A stretch of DNA of 64,000 bases from Perca fluviatilis (Eukaryota > Chordata > Actinopteri > Perciformes > Percidae). The stretch's first letter is position 1. Each line of letters opens with the position of its first letter. Positions 1 through 10,562 of this stretch are shown here, piece after piece. Location of the stretch: assembly GCF_010015445.1 (NCBI RefSeq), contig NC_053132.1:33010501-33074500 (forward strand), given 5' to 3'. A program made the translations under genes and the position numbers. Below the pieces are notes generated by a model. That model made no database searches, had not been told where the DNA came from, and was given only the letters and a program-made list of their open reading frames with translations.

Positions 1-1000
1 TTCTGTAGCCAGTGACATTTCATCATTTCATCAATGCAGATGTAATGGCATTGTACATTTTTAGTTTTAATTTGAAGGCTGAGGCTTCATTAATAAACAC
101 AAACCCAATTCTCATCATTGTTTTTTAGATGTTACTTGCTGTGAACACCTCGTCTGATAGGCTACAGTATTGTGGCATAGTATCAGGAATTCCTGGCTAG
201 TGTCTGTCACGTACAGCTAGGGGCGAATGGCCGGATGATGGGCCAGTTGGGAGAAAGTCCAGGGCTGTTTTTTAGCCCCAGTCCGTCCCTGTTTCACGGC
301 AACCCTCCATAGAGATTAATCAGCCTACTTTAAGTAACAGAGACAGTAAAAAACTATTTCACACTATTATTGTAGTTAAACTTTGCAATTGATCTGCGGT
401 TAACATGCATTCCGAACCGGGAGTGTTGATCCGTACGGACCACCGATCAACTATAGTCCCTTACACCACTAGTCTCTGTAAATTATAGTGTGGTCTAGAC
501 CTGCTCTATATGAAACGTCCTGAAATAACTTCTGTTATGATTTGACACTATAAATAAAATTGAAATGAATTGATTAGGTACCAAGCTTCACACAGCCAGC
601 TAATGACATGGCTAAATGTAAAAAAACAAACAAATATATGCCTCAAATTACAAACATACATTATATAGAGTACACAACACATTGCACATTAAATTGACAA
701 TTTATTCCATTCCCTTTAAATATTGCTAAATGCTTCAACTCACATGGATAGCATGATGTGTATTCCACGTGTGTATAACCAGTGTACTATTTTGTACAAC
801 CAGAGAAAACAGGGGGGAGGACACAAGAAGACACTGAGGCCTAGTCCACCAACAGACAGGTGTTTAAAAACAACGCAAAAACACAATTGAAGCGCTGTCA
901 AGGGCAGTCACACAAAGAAGAAGAAGAAGATGTTGGCCAATCAGAAGCCTGAAAAAAAAGCTGTCACCGAAAGACTGTCAATCACTTAATGAATTATGGG
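1..1000. other. Unassigned non-coding sequence
   Basis: No protein motif or RNA gene is visible here. The stretch is AT-rich and contains a repeat fragment near 219-295 (listed separately) and a short GAA run near 918. It precedes the 5' region of the LINE that becomes recognisable after about 1.1 kb. Confidence 0.5.
219..295 (-). repeat. Fragment of a short DNA element also seen near 62.0 kb
   Basis: Read on the minus strand, this stretch starts CAGGGACGGACTGGGGC and goes on through AGCCCTGG to a GGCCCA motif. The sequence at about 62013-62075 has the same order: CAGGGGAGGACTGGG, then CGGCCCTGG, then TGGCCCA. The two look like ends of one family of non-autonomous DNA transposon. Only one end is visible here. 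Family not identified. Confidence 0.4.
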
Positions 1001-1147
1001 CACATGCGCGAAAGCTGCATGCTGCCTGTTAACTGCTCCAGATTTTGAGTTTGCTTTTTTTACTTTTTTTACTTTCATTCTCTTTTGTTTTGTCCTTGTT
1101 TTATCACTTTAACTCTGTGAAGTCCTGCCCTCTCTAACGAGGTTGCT

Positions 1148-1776
1148 TTGCTGAGTTTTGGTGCTTTTTTAGTGTTGTTTTTATCAATGCCGCTTTCACC
1201 GGGACATGCTGCCTTTGTTTACTCCGGAGTAAAGCTGATCGCTCTAATGCCGGCCGGTATTGTAGCCAGACCAGCGAATATACCACCCGAACGCTGGAGA
1301 AAAACACACCGGGGACACAGAGGAGGGAAGCAACGTCGGGGGAATAGAGGAGGGTCGAGACGGGAAGGGCGTATGGAGAGGAGAAGATTTAAGCCCTGTC
1401 TCCCCTCTGTTATTATGGGAAATGTACGGTCCCTTAGCAACAAAATGGACGAGAACGGCGGGCTACGCGGAGCCACCAGGAGTACCGTGAGTGCAGCCTG
1501 ATGTGTTTCACGGAGACTTGGCTGCACAGGGACATTACGGACCAGAACGTCTCCGTGGAAGGCTTCCACACTGTCCGGGCGGACCGGGATTGCACCGAGA
1601 GCGGTAAGTGGAAAGGCGGGGGGCTTGCCGTTCTAGTAAACTGCAGATGGTGTTATCCCGGTCATATCACGATTAAAGAACAGCTCTGTAGCCCGGATGT
1701 TGAAATACTGGCCCCCCTCTTGGCAGGTCAGATCACAACCTGGTTCACCTCAAACCCTGCTATGTGCCTCTGGTGA
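1148..1776 (+). pseudogene. LINE endonuclease N-terminal region (broken)
   Basis: Two abutting frames cover the start of a LINE ORF2. The first (ending 1501) has a basic leader rich in R and G and then NVRSLSNKMDE, the usual first motif of an apurinic-type (APE) endonuclease. The second (from 1501) has CFTETWLHRDI, the TETW motif that carries a catalytic glutamate, followed by a GGGLAVLVN strand. A frameshift near 1490-1500 separates them. After DVEIL (about 1705) the frame jumps straight to the SDHN motif, so the middle of the domain, including the usual GDFN motif, is missing. The encoded nuclease cannot be active. Confidence 0.7.
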
Positions 1777-3896
1777 AGAGGAAGTCTACAACCACAAGAA
1801 CAGTGAGGAAGTGGTCGGAGGAGGCTTATGAGGCACTGCAGGACTGCTTTGAAGTGACGGACTGGCCTGCACTCTGTGAGCCCCAGGGGGAGGACATTGA
1901 TGGGCTCACAGAGTGCATCACTGACTACATACATTTCTGTGTGGACTGCAGTGTCCCTGCTCGGACTGTAACCTGCTACGCCAATAATAAACCCTGGATC
2001 ACCAAGGGCATGAAGGCCATCCTGAATGAAAAGAAGAGGGCGTTCAGAGATGGCAACCGTGATGAAGTGAGGAGAGTGCAGGGGGTACTCAAACTCAAAA
2101 TCAGGGAGGCTAAAGACAGGTATAGGAGAAAGCTGGAGAGTAAACTCCAGCATAACAACATGAGGGATGTGTGGAGCGGCATGAGAACCATCACTGGGTT
2201 CCAGAAGACTGGTGGCATGGGGTTGGAGGGCCGTGTTGACCGGGCCAATGATCTGAACCTATTTTTCAATAGGTTTGATACTGCGGCCCATCCCCCACAA
2301 GTCTCTGCTGCTGGCTGCACAACAAAAACTGCCACTTTACCTACTCCTCCTCCTTACAGGCCCTTTGTCTGCACCTCTCCACCTCAACTCACACCCTCCT
2401 ACTCCACCCCTCCCCTCTGCTCTACACCATGTCCTCTACAACCTGAGGACCTCCCCCTCCCCCCACAGTCACCTCTACAGTGTCCTTTACGCCTGACCTG
2501 GTTAGAAGACAGCTGACTAGACTCCACTCCGGAAAAGCTGCTGGCCCTGATGGTGTATTTCCCAGGGTGCTTAAAGCCTGTGCCCTCCAGCTGTGTGGAG
2601 TACTAAGTCTAGTCTTCAGCCTTAGCCTGCACCTACAGAGGGTCCCCGTGCTGTGGAAGACGTCCTGCCTCGTTCCTGTGCCAAAGACGCGCGTCCCAGC
2701 GTCCTCAGGACTACAGACCGGTGGCTCTGACGTCCCACATCATGAAGACCCCGAAAGGCTTCGTCCTGGAGCAGCTAAGGCCTATGGTCAGGCCCTTCAC
2801 TGATCCACTGCAGTTTGCCTACCAGCCCAGCCTGGGAGTTGAGGACAGCATCATCTACCTGCTGAACAGAGTCTACACTCATCTGGACAAGCCTGCGAGC
2901 ACTATGAGAGTCATGTTCTTTGACTACTCCAGTCCTTTCAACACCATCCGTCCGGCTCTACTGGGTGAGAAGATGACTGCCATGCAGGTGGAGGCCCCCA
3001 TCGTGTCCTGGATTGTTGATTACCTGACGGGCAGACCACAGTACGTACACCTAAAGAACTATGTGTCTGACAGGGTGGTCAGCAACACTGGGGCTCCACA
3101 GGGGACTGTCCTCTCTCCCTTCCTCTTCACCCTCTTCACCTCGGACTTCAACTATTGCACTGAGTCCTGCCACCTTCAGAAGTTTTCTGATGACTCAGCA
3201 ATAGTTGGCTGCATAGAAAAGGGTGATGAGAATGAATACAGGACTCTTGTGGGCAACTTTGTCACTTGGAGTGAGCTTAACCATCTGCAGCTCAATGTGA
3301 CAAAAACAAAGGAGCTTGTAGTGGATCTGAGGAGGGCAAAATCATCTGGGACCCCTGTTTCCATACAGGGCGTCCCTGTGGACACTGTTGAGGAGTACAA
3401 GTACCTGGGGGTGTACTTAAACAATAAACTGGACTGGACTAGACACGCCGAGGCTGTCTACAAAAAGGGCCAAAGTCGACTCTTTTTCCTGAGGAGGCTG
3501 AGGTCCTTTAACATCTGCCGGACAATGCTGAGGATGTCCTACCAGTCTGTTGTGGCCAGTGCTATTTTCTTCGCTGTCACATGCTGGGGCAGTGGGATGA
3601 AGGTCGCAGACACCAACAGACTGAACAAACTGATTAGGAGAGCTGGTGATGTCGTGGGGGAGGAGCTGGACACACTGATGACCGTGGCTGAGAGGAGGAT
3701 GCTGTCCAGGCTTCAGTCCATCTTGCATAATGTCTCCCACCCTCTCTACGACACACTGGCCCAGCAGAGGAGCACCTTCAACAGAAGACTCCTCTCACCC
3801 AGATGCACCACAGAGCGCCACAGGAAATCGTTCCTGCCTGTGGTCATTAAACTTTATAACACCTCCCTCAGAGAGTCACACACCCCCTCTCTGTAA
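1764..3896 (+). pseudogene. LINE reverse transcriptase region (frameshifted)
   Basis: This is the rest of the same ORF2. A linker segment (KPWITKGMKAILNEKKRAF) is followed near 2520 by the start of the RT domain (GKAAGPDGVFPRVLKAC), then by the first catalytic motif FFDYSSPFNTI at about 2920-2952 and GAPQGTVLSPFLF near 3090. The second catalytic motif is FSDDSAIV at about 3184-3207, a Y-to-F/S variant of YADD common in this LINE group. The thumb (EEYKYLGVYLNNKLDW) and C-terminal segment run to the stop at 3896. Frame changes near 2480 and 2690 split the reading. The stretch after 2721 is continuous for 391 codons. It is a dead copy; any translation would give a partial RT. Confidence 0.8.
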
Positions 3897-4646
3897 GCAT
3901 CTCATTTCAAACATAGACAATAGACAATCACTTCTCCTTTTTTTTTTCGCACTATAATCATCTCAACAGAAAATTAATTTTCTCTTTTTATTGCACTATT
4001 TGCACATTATCGCTGTACATTTCATATTTTATATATTATTACTGTATATTTGTTTTTATTATATATGTTGAAAGTATTGATAATATATGTTGTTTTTATT
4101 TGTTGTTTGTATACCTGGAGTGGTAACGAAAATAATTTCCCCCTGGGATTATTAAAGTATTTCTGATTCTGATTCTGAATCAATCAATTTAATTCGTCAC
4201 ATTAAATCATACGAGGTACAATTCCAGTGAAATGTTATCTCATCAGCTCCTTAGACTTGATTCATCATAGAGCAGAATATAATATACCCACCAACAAGAA
4301 GTCTGAGGGTCTCGTCTAAGATGGTCTGCGTCTGTGGCAGGCTTGGATTACGTAGCAGTGACCTCCATAACACAATCTGACACCTCCGTACCTGTACATT
4401 TATGTAGAAACCTGTTAAAGGTCCTGCTAGCAAGGCTGTTACCAGCACTATTTGGCCACGTCAGCCTGCATGAAATGTTGCCTCATTTGTGACGCCTGAC
4501 AAAGGAGGTAATGGCGCACATTCTGACGTTACAAGCCCAAAACTCTGCTTTCCCTGTCTACACGGCAACACACCTAGTTCCTAAAAGTCTTCACCCTGGC
4601 TGGAGTTATCCAGAAGGTCACTTTACAATGACCTAAAACGGCATTT
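3897..4646. other. LINE 3' UTR and unassigned sequence
   Basis: The first 280 bases are the AT-rich 3' UTR and simple-repeat tail of the LINE. The remainder has no coding signal. A stretch just after the tail (about 4180-4245) resembles another LINE or SINE 3' end on the minus strand but is too short to assign. Confidence 0.45.
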
Positions 4647-4678
4647 GTGTGTGGATGAAAGGCCAAAATGCATAGAAA
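4647..4678 (+). repeat. 32-bp direct repeat, copy 1 (partner at 9314-9345)
   Basis: The 32 bases match 9314-9345 with one difference (GGATGAAA here, GGACGAAA there). The pair encloses the L2-type LINE plus about 450 bp beyond its 3' tail. Confidence 0.8.
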
Positions 4679-4802
4679 GAGATACGTTTAAAAAAAACAC
4701 TATTATATATAAAAATTATATATATATACACACAGGTGTATGTGTGGACTAGGCCTGAGAAAGACAGACGGACCAAAATCACACATTGTTCTCAAGAGAG
4801 TA

Positions 4803-4847
4803 ACAAAATGATCACCAGAAAGAGTAGTTTTCTGGTGATCATTTTGT
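4803..4847. repeat. Perfect 19-bp inverted repeat (hairpin)
   Basis: The arm at 4803-4821 (ACAAAATGATCACCAGAAA) is exactly complementary to 4829-4847, with a 7-base loop. No run of T follows and no gene is adjacent. It may be the core of a tiny palindromic element or a non-coding hairpin; function unknown. Confidence 0.85.
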
Positions 4848-5389
4848 GTTTATCTGTGGCTCTGTGGTTTTTCAATTTGGAGTGAATTTATTTCTCTTGG
4901 GGAGGTGGGGTGATGTTAATATTACCTACATTGGTTCTACACAGCATTGGTTGCATTGCTTGTAAAGTAAAAAAAAGTGTGAGCAGCTTGTTAGCAGCTG
5001 TGTTTTACTGGATGGTGTCTAGAGATCCTGTGGAATTACTGAAGTCATATGCTCATGTCACAGGGCAAAAGTGTTTTTTGCATGATGTGTGTTATTTTGT
5101 TTTGCATGATTTTATTTACATGTTTTGAGTGTCAAGTCAAGTCAAGTTTATTTATATAGCACATTTAAAACAACTAAAGTGGACCAAAGTACTGTACAAA
5201 TAGAAGTGCACAGCACAAGCACTAAAATCAAGCAAAAGGAGCAAAAAAAAAATATTAAAAAATAAACAAATACAGTACAATATCATATTAAGATGCTACA
5301 AACCTCTAAGGGCTACCAAAGGCCATTGAGAACAAATATGTCTTGAGATGTGTTTAAAAATTGTCAATGGAGGGGGAACATCTGAGACA

Positions 5390-7083
5390 AAGTGGGAGAT
5401 TATTCCAAAGCTTTGGAGCTGCCACAGAAAAGGCACGATCTCCCTTACCCACTAACCTTGATCGAGGAACAGTTAAAAATAATTGATTCGAGGATCTAAG
5501 AGGCCTGGAACTCGAGTAGGGGCTGAGGAGTTCTGAAATATACAGAGGAGCCTGACCACGAATGGCTTTAAAAACAAAAAAAAGAATCTTAAAACTGTAT
5601 AGGTAGCCAATGCAGGGATGCCAGAATCGGTGTGATGCTTTCTCTTTTCCTTGTGCCAGTCAGAAGTCTCGCTGCAACATTTCACACCAGCTGCAGGCGA
5701 GACAAAGAGGAATGGCCAGATATAGTGAGTTGCAATAATCAAGCCTGGAGGAGATTAATGCAATGGTGACAGTCTTCATGTCATCAGAAAACAGGATGGT
5801 CTTCAGTTTGGCAATATTCCGGAGTTGAAAAAAGCAACTTTTCACCACTGAATTTATCTGTTTCTCGAAACAAAGTGATAAATCAAAGATGACACCAAGA
5901 TTTCTGGCATGGATGTGAAGGTTAAGAGACAGCGGACCCAGGTGGTTAGCTATGCTTGCTGTGGTGTTTGGGGGACCAAGAAGAATCACCTCTGTTTTAG
6001 AGTCATTCAGCTGTAAGTAGTTTTTGGCCATCCAGCATTTCACATTCTGGAGGCAGTTAAGAATGGATGTAACCGAGTTTGAATCCCCCTGATTTAACGG
6101 CAAATAGATTTGTGTGTCATCGGCATAACAGTGGAAGGAAACATTGTGTTGGCGGAATATATAGCCCAAAGGGAGCATATATAGAGCAAACAAAATAGGT
6201 CCCAAAATGGAACCCTGGGGTACTCCACAAGAAATAGGGAAAGAGAAAGTCCTATCGGCTAAATAGGAGGCAAACCACTTGAGGGCAGTGCCCTGGATGC
6301 CAACCTGGTCCTCAAGACGATTTAATAAAATATTGTGATCCACTGTATCAAATGCTGCACTAAGGTCTAACAGAATTAGGACGGCACATTTACCACAGTC
6401 TAAAGCCAGTAGCAGGTCATTTGAAACTTTAAGAAGGGCCAATTCTGTACTGTGACGAGCCCTGAACCCAGATTGAAATTTTTCCATGATGTTATTATCT
6501 AAATGAGCCAGTAGCTGAGCATAAACAATTTTCTCCAATACTTTAGACAGGAAGGGAAGCTTGGAAATGGGACGGAAATGATCTGATTTGTCGAGGTTCG
6601 ATGAACTATTGCATGTTTAAAAATGGATGGGACAATTCCATTGGCAAGACTGCTGTTTATAATAAGGGAAATTGTGGGACCTACAGTGTCCAATACATCC
6701 TTTTAAAGGTGTGAGAGAACAATATCCAAAGGGTTGGTGGAGGATCTTGTGTGAGCAATAGGATCATAGACGAGAGACAGAGATACAGGCTGAATACCAT
6801 TAACGATGGCAGGGGGGGCAAGCATCAGACCAGGATAATAAATTGGCGGTGAGATATTTGAACTAATAAGATCTATTTTTGTTAAGAAAAATGTTAGAAA
6901 ATCCTCACAAATGGCTGTGAATGGTACAAGACAAGTGTTGTCAACAGAAGTGGGAACTAAATGGAACAAGGCTTTGGGATTGTGGTGATTTTTGGAGATA
7001 ATGTTGGTGAAATATTTGGCCTTTGCTGCTCTGACAGATAACTGATAATTAGCCAGACAGCCTTTCAGCATCTCAAAAGACAC
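5390..7083 (-). pseudogene. L2-type reverse transcriptase (broken)
   Basis: On the minus strand the linker frame (7083-6703) leads through a short frame (6693-6499) into an RT frame (6538-5660). RT motifs are QSGFRARHSTELALLKV, then LLDLSAAFDTVDH with the first catalytic aspartate at about 6340-6385, GVPQGSILGPILF, and CYADDTQIYLPL with the catalytic YADD at about 6104-6130. The thumb follows (NLGVIFDLSLCF). The reading then shifts frame near 5670, and the C-terminal PRSR and APKLWN motifs can be read near 5395-5470. All catalytic residues are present, but at least three frame breaks make it a pseudogene. Confidence 0.8.
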
Positions 7084-7353
7084 CTGTAGCCTGTCCTTTT
7101 TCCATTTTCTCTCTGCTTTTCGACATAGTCATCTAAGAGCACGAGTGTCACTATTCAGCCAAGGCTGAGATTTAGCTCTAGGTTTCCTGATAGTCAGAGG
7201 GGCAATGGAGTCCAAAATATTTCCACAGATAGAATTAAACTCTGTGATTAATAGGTCTGTATTCAGCTGATGGGGTGGGGTTTTATAACTGCTTAGTGAA
7301 AAGGAGGCTCTGAAGGCATCTGAGAAATAACTTGGAGTGGATGTATTTATAGA

Positions 7354-8149
7354 TCAGCAGTAGTGAGCAGGAGTTTGATGATTGCCGATGATTTGAAATA
7401 AGGTGGAGAACCTGATACACTGATGGTCTGAGACACCCAAATCCTCCACATCCAGAGAATCAATGGACAGACCAAGTGTAAAAACTAAATCCAAAGTATG
7501 ACCACGGTTGTGAGTAGGGCAGGTAACATGCTGCTTAAAGTTAAAAGAGTCCATAGTTCTGAGAAATTCAGCACTGGCATTGGATAGAACGTCCACGTGA
7601 ATATTGAAGTCCCCAGCGATTAAAATCTTATCATAGCCTAAAATCACCGAAGATAAAAATTCAGAAAATTCAGTTAAAAATACAGAATTCTGTTTGGGAG
7701 GGTAGTAGACAGTTACACAAAGGACAGGCTTTATACCACCTGTTTTAAACATAAAAACCTCAAAACTGGTATAAGCATTTGTACCAACAGGAGTGCACCG
7801 GTGGCATTTTTTTAAATAACAGCAATGCCTCCTCCATGGCCACTAAGCCTGGGTGAGCTAAAGAAGTCATAGTCGGGGGGACATACTTCTAAGAGCTGGC
7901 TATATTTCAGTGAGGAACAAGAAATCTAGGATGGTGGAGGAGATAAACTCATTTAGAAGTCTTTTTTGAGAGGGACCTCACATTTAGGAGGGCCAGTTTA
8001 CACATAACCACTGGTAATGGGACAGTAGTGCATTTTATGTAAAGAAGATTGTTTTTATTAACCCTATTAATTGTGTAATGAGGGCAAGAGGCCCTATCTG
8101 TGACAACAGTCTGAATGGGGAGATGGACCGGTGGTAGTGTTAATGGCAA
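7354..8149 (-). pseudogene. L2-type LINE endonuclease remnant
   Basis: On the minus strand a first piece (8149-7949) ends in LALLNVRSLSKKTSK, the opening motif of an APE-type endonuclease. After a region with stops, a second piece (7752-7354) has VTVYYPPK, then IAGDFNIHVD with catalytic D and N, HNRGHTLDLVF, and GVSDHQCIRF with the SDH catalytic histidine. The TETW motif is disrupted. It belongs to the same LINE as the RT downstream. Confidence 0.75.
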
Positions 8150-8243
8150 GGGAAGACAGTAGGGGGGCTAGTGCTGCAAACAGTGTCCTGAGGTGATGCC
8201 ATAGAAGGAGAAAGGGATTCCAGGGTGTGTGTTGTGTAAATAG

Positions 8244-9215
8244 TCAATCATGTGGTGAGGACTGCACAACATGCTGGACGTTAGCGGCTAGCACCTGTGA
8301 GCCCAGCCTGTTAAGATGAATGCCGTCTCTCATGAAGAGAGAATATCGATCCCAAAAAAGATTAAAATTGTCAACGAAACCAACATTGTGTGCCCCACAT
8401 GCAGACTGAAGCCAGTTGTGAAGGCTAAAGACTCTGCTGAAGCGAGTGGCACCACGGCCCAGTGTGGGAATGGGATCTGAGATAAAAACAGATCTGCCAC
8501 ATTGTTTTAGACGTTTATAAAGTTGGCTAAAATCTTTTTTGGTCAGCTCCGACTGTTGGCGGACTGTATCGTTGGTTCCCACGTGGACAATGATCCTTTT
8601 TATGGAAGTCGGTAGAGAAGGTAATAGATCCCGGAGTTTTTCCCAGATGACAGTGACCGTGGCCCCGGGGAGACAGTGTGTAGCTGCATTGAAGAAACGT
8701 ACACTCCTGATAATGGAATCACCGACGATCAACATTGTAGGGGGGAAAAGCGGATGAGGGGATGAAGACTGGGTGCTGACAGCCCCGTGGGTGGACCGAA
8801 CAGAGAGTTGTAATGGTGAAGAACAGGGCTGGGGACTTTTTGGAGGGTGTCCAGCAGCAGACTCGGGACACCGGATCTTCTGACACATTCCTTCTGAGGA
8901 AACCCCTCGCCGTTTCCGTTGGAGGTCAATCAAGGCATCCGTCTGGTTGTCAGCTACGGTGGGAGCCAGAGCCGGGTGGTCACCTGCTGTTGGCCCATCC
9001 ACCTGGAGGGGGGCCGGAACCTGCAGGGGAGCTGAAACCTGGAGGGGAGCCTGAGGTGGGGCGTCGTCGGCCAGCTGGTGAATCGAGGCCAGTGGAGGAG
9101 CCGGAGTCAGAGGATCATCAGTAGCCAGTAGTGCAAATTGGTTCGAGAGGTACAGGCTAGGTGGTGATGCCCTGCACGCACCCGCTGTTTGCTTCGGATG
9201 ACAACGGGCCTGCAC
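8244..9215 (-). pseudogene. L2 ORF1 protein with SGNH-hydrolase (esterase-like) domain
   Basis: This is an uninterrupted 323-codon frame on the minus strand. The N-terminal half is low complexity and proline-rich, with tandem APLQV repeats (around 9000-9040). The C-terminal half carries the SGNH/GDSL-type blocks: VGDSIIRS with the nucleophile serine near 8735, HVGTNDT near 8570-8590, and RDGIHLNRLG with the D-x-x-H pair near 8305-8335. Such ORF1 esterase domains are known in CR1/L2-clade LINEs, where ORF1 is thought to bind RNA or membranes. Because ORF2 of this copy is dead I call it part of a pseudo-element, although ORF1 itself shows no stop. Confidence 0.75.
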
Positions 9216-9313
9216 TATAGACCACGACGACTGCGGTGTAGAGCAGGCCAGCTGAGGACAGGTGGAGGAATCCCAGTGGACCGTGTCCTGCAGGGCTGCT
9301 GTGAGAGACGCTA

Positions 9314-9345
9314 GTGTGTGGACGAAAGGCCAAAATGCATAGAAA
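9314..9345 (+). repeat. 32-bp direct repeat, copy 2 (partner at 4647-4678)
   Basis: It matches copy 1 at 31 of 32 positions and lies immediately beyond the apparent 5' end of the minus-strand L2-type LINE. Confidence 0.8.
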
Positions 9346-9593
9346 AAATAAATAAAATTCCCTCGTCTTACCCTCTGTTAATTGGTTCTACTCCATGAAG
9401 AGCTATAGCATACATTTACCAAATGTGATTTTTTTCTAAAATGAATATGCTTCTGTTTAAACATTACACAACAATATGTGTTACTGCTTGTTGTTTCTTA
9501 TGTCTTCTGCTAGCACAGTTAATTCACTTTTCACTTTTCCTTTTTTCCTGCATACTTGACTCCCAGTGGAACACCTCCAAGGCTTGGATTCAT

Positions 9594-10089
9594 TAACCTG
9601 ACTCCACCAGATGGATCACTTCCCATTAGCTCGGCATATCCATCTGGGAACTTTCCGTTGGAGAACTTTTGGGAAGGGGCGAAAATACTGGTTAGCTGAT
9701 TGGATAAACCATCTGTCTAACACCACCTATGTTCAAATCAACCAATCAGATCAAACTCTTGCCGAAACCAGTCAGGAGAAGAACAAAAACCTCTTTTCCT
9801 GCGAGAAAAGCCTCCAGTGCCGTTTTTTTCTCTTCTTTCAATGAAGGAATACTTTCTAATTCAGATAAAACTTGCGCGATAGCTACGCTCATCTCTTCCC
9901 TGGAAGCCGCCATGTTGTTTAGACTGAACAGTCGCTTCTCGTTGCGTCACACCTAAACCCGCCTCAAAACCAACGCTGATTGGTTGGTCGTTTGGCGAAC
10001 GGCTCCAAATTTTCTCTATCTCAAGATGCCAGACTGATCTGCGAGTGGAAAACTGGAGCTCGCCAGATCAGGACGGTCTCACCAGGCTA
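9594..10089. mobile_element. Short non-autonomous DNA transposon
   Basis: The 496-bp unit starts TAACCTGACTCCACC and ends GGTCTCACCAGGCTA, an imperfect inverted repeat (TAGCCTGG type). The 9-bp TGGATTCAT directly repeats on both sides (9585-9593 and 10090-10098), consistent with an 8-9 bp target duplication as for hAT-like elements. No transposase is encoded; the short frames inside are not gene-like. Confidence 0.65.
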
Positions 10090-10239
10090 TGGATTCATAT
10101 CAACAAGAAGAAACTGAAAAATCAGGTTCACTGACAAAAAGTCAAAGGTACAAGACTCTGTACATAACATTTTAATGTTATTTATTTATTTTCTGCTCTA
10201 GCTTTTCCAACGTTTTAGAAACAGATAAGCTGATAATAA

Positions 10240-10405
10240 CGGTCCAAAATTATAGAGAAAAAAATCTCTAAACCACCACAAAAGGGACACAAACGGACTA
10301 CAAAGAGACTCCAAATGACCACAGAGACCCAAACCAACCCTAGAGAAAACACAAATGACCAAAAAGAGACAAAATCCCCCAAAAAGACACAAAATGTATG
10401 GGGAA
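10240..10405. repeat. Degenerate short tandem repeat (CACAAA/GACAC type)
   Basis: The stretch holds imperfect units such as AAATGACCACAGAGAC and AAAAAGACACAAAATG, repeated every 20-25 bases with much decay. It looks like an old minisatellite. No coding content is visible. Confidence 0.4.
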
Positions 10406-10562
10406 ATTTCTTTCGTTTTTAAAAATGTTTTATTGAAAAAGTCACATTTTCTTAAGGAAGGACGCTTACACCCCCCGCCAAATACGTGCACCTAAGTCTT
10501 ACACAAAGCTAGGGAAAACACTGCAAGTACTAATATGACCTCTAATATCATCTCTGTGTTCT

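Larger units (their letters stand above)
1010..4180 (+). mobile_element. Rex1/Babar-like LINE, internally deleted
   Basis: This is a non-LTR retrotransposon on the plus strand. Its endonuclease start (about 1.4 kb), linker and reverse transcriptase (to 3896) are followed by a T-rich 3' UTR. The tail at about 4160-4180 is a short TTCTGA/ATTCTG repeat, a 3' end style seen in CR1/L2/Rex1-group LINEs of fish. The 5' boundary is uncertain and was set where the T-rich leader begins. Several frameshifts and a deletion in the endonuclease make it non-functional. Assignment to Rex1/Babar rests on resemblance of the protein (SDHN-LVHL, FSDDSA in place of YADD) and was not tested by a tree. Confidence 0.75.
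5132..9313 (-). mobile_element. L2-type (CR1/L2 clade) LINE, nearly full length, decayed
   Basis: On the minus strand, an ORF1 with an esterase-like domain (9215-8244) is followed by endonuclease (about 8149-7354), linker and reverse transcriptase (to about 5390), and a 3' UTR ending in tandem ACTTG units at 5132-5146. The order and the SGNH ORF1 fit the CR1/L2 clade. Numerous stops and frameshifts break ORF2. At about 4.2 kb it is close to the expected full length. The 5' limit is placed at the 32-bp repeat at 9314 and is uncertain. Confidence 0.75.

Noticed and set aside
8539..9124. Plus-strand frames of 72 and 103 codons
   Set aside because: Antisense shadows of the L2 ORF1 on the minus strand.
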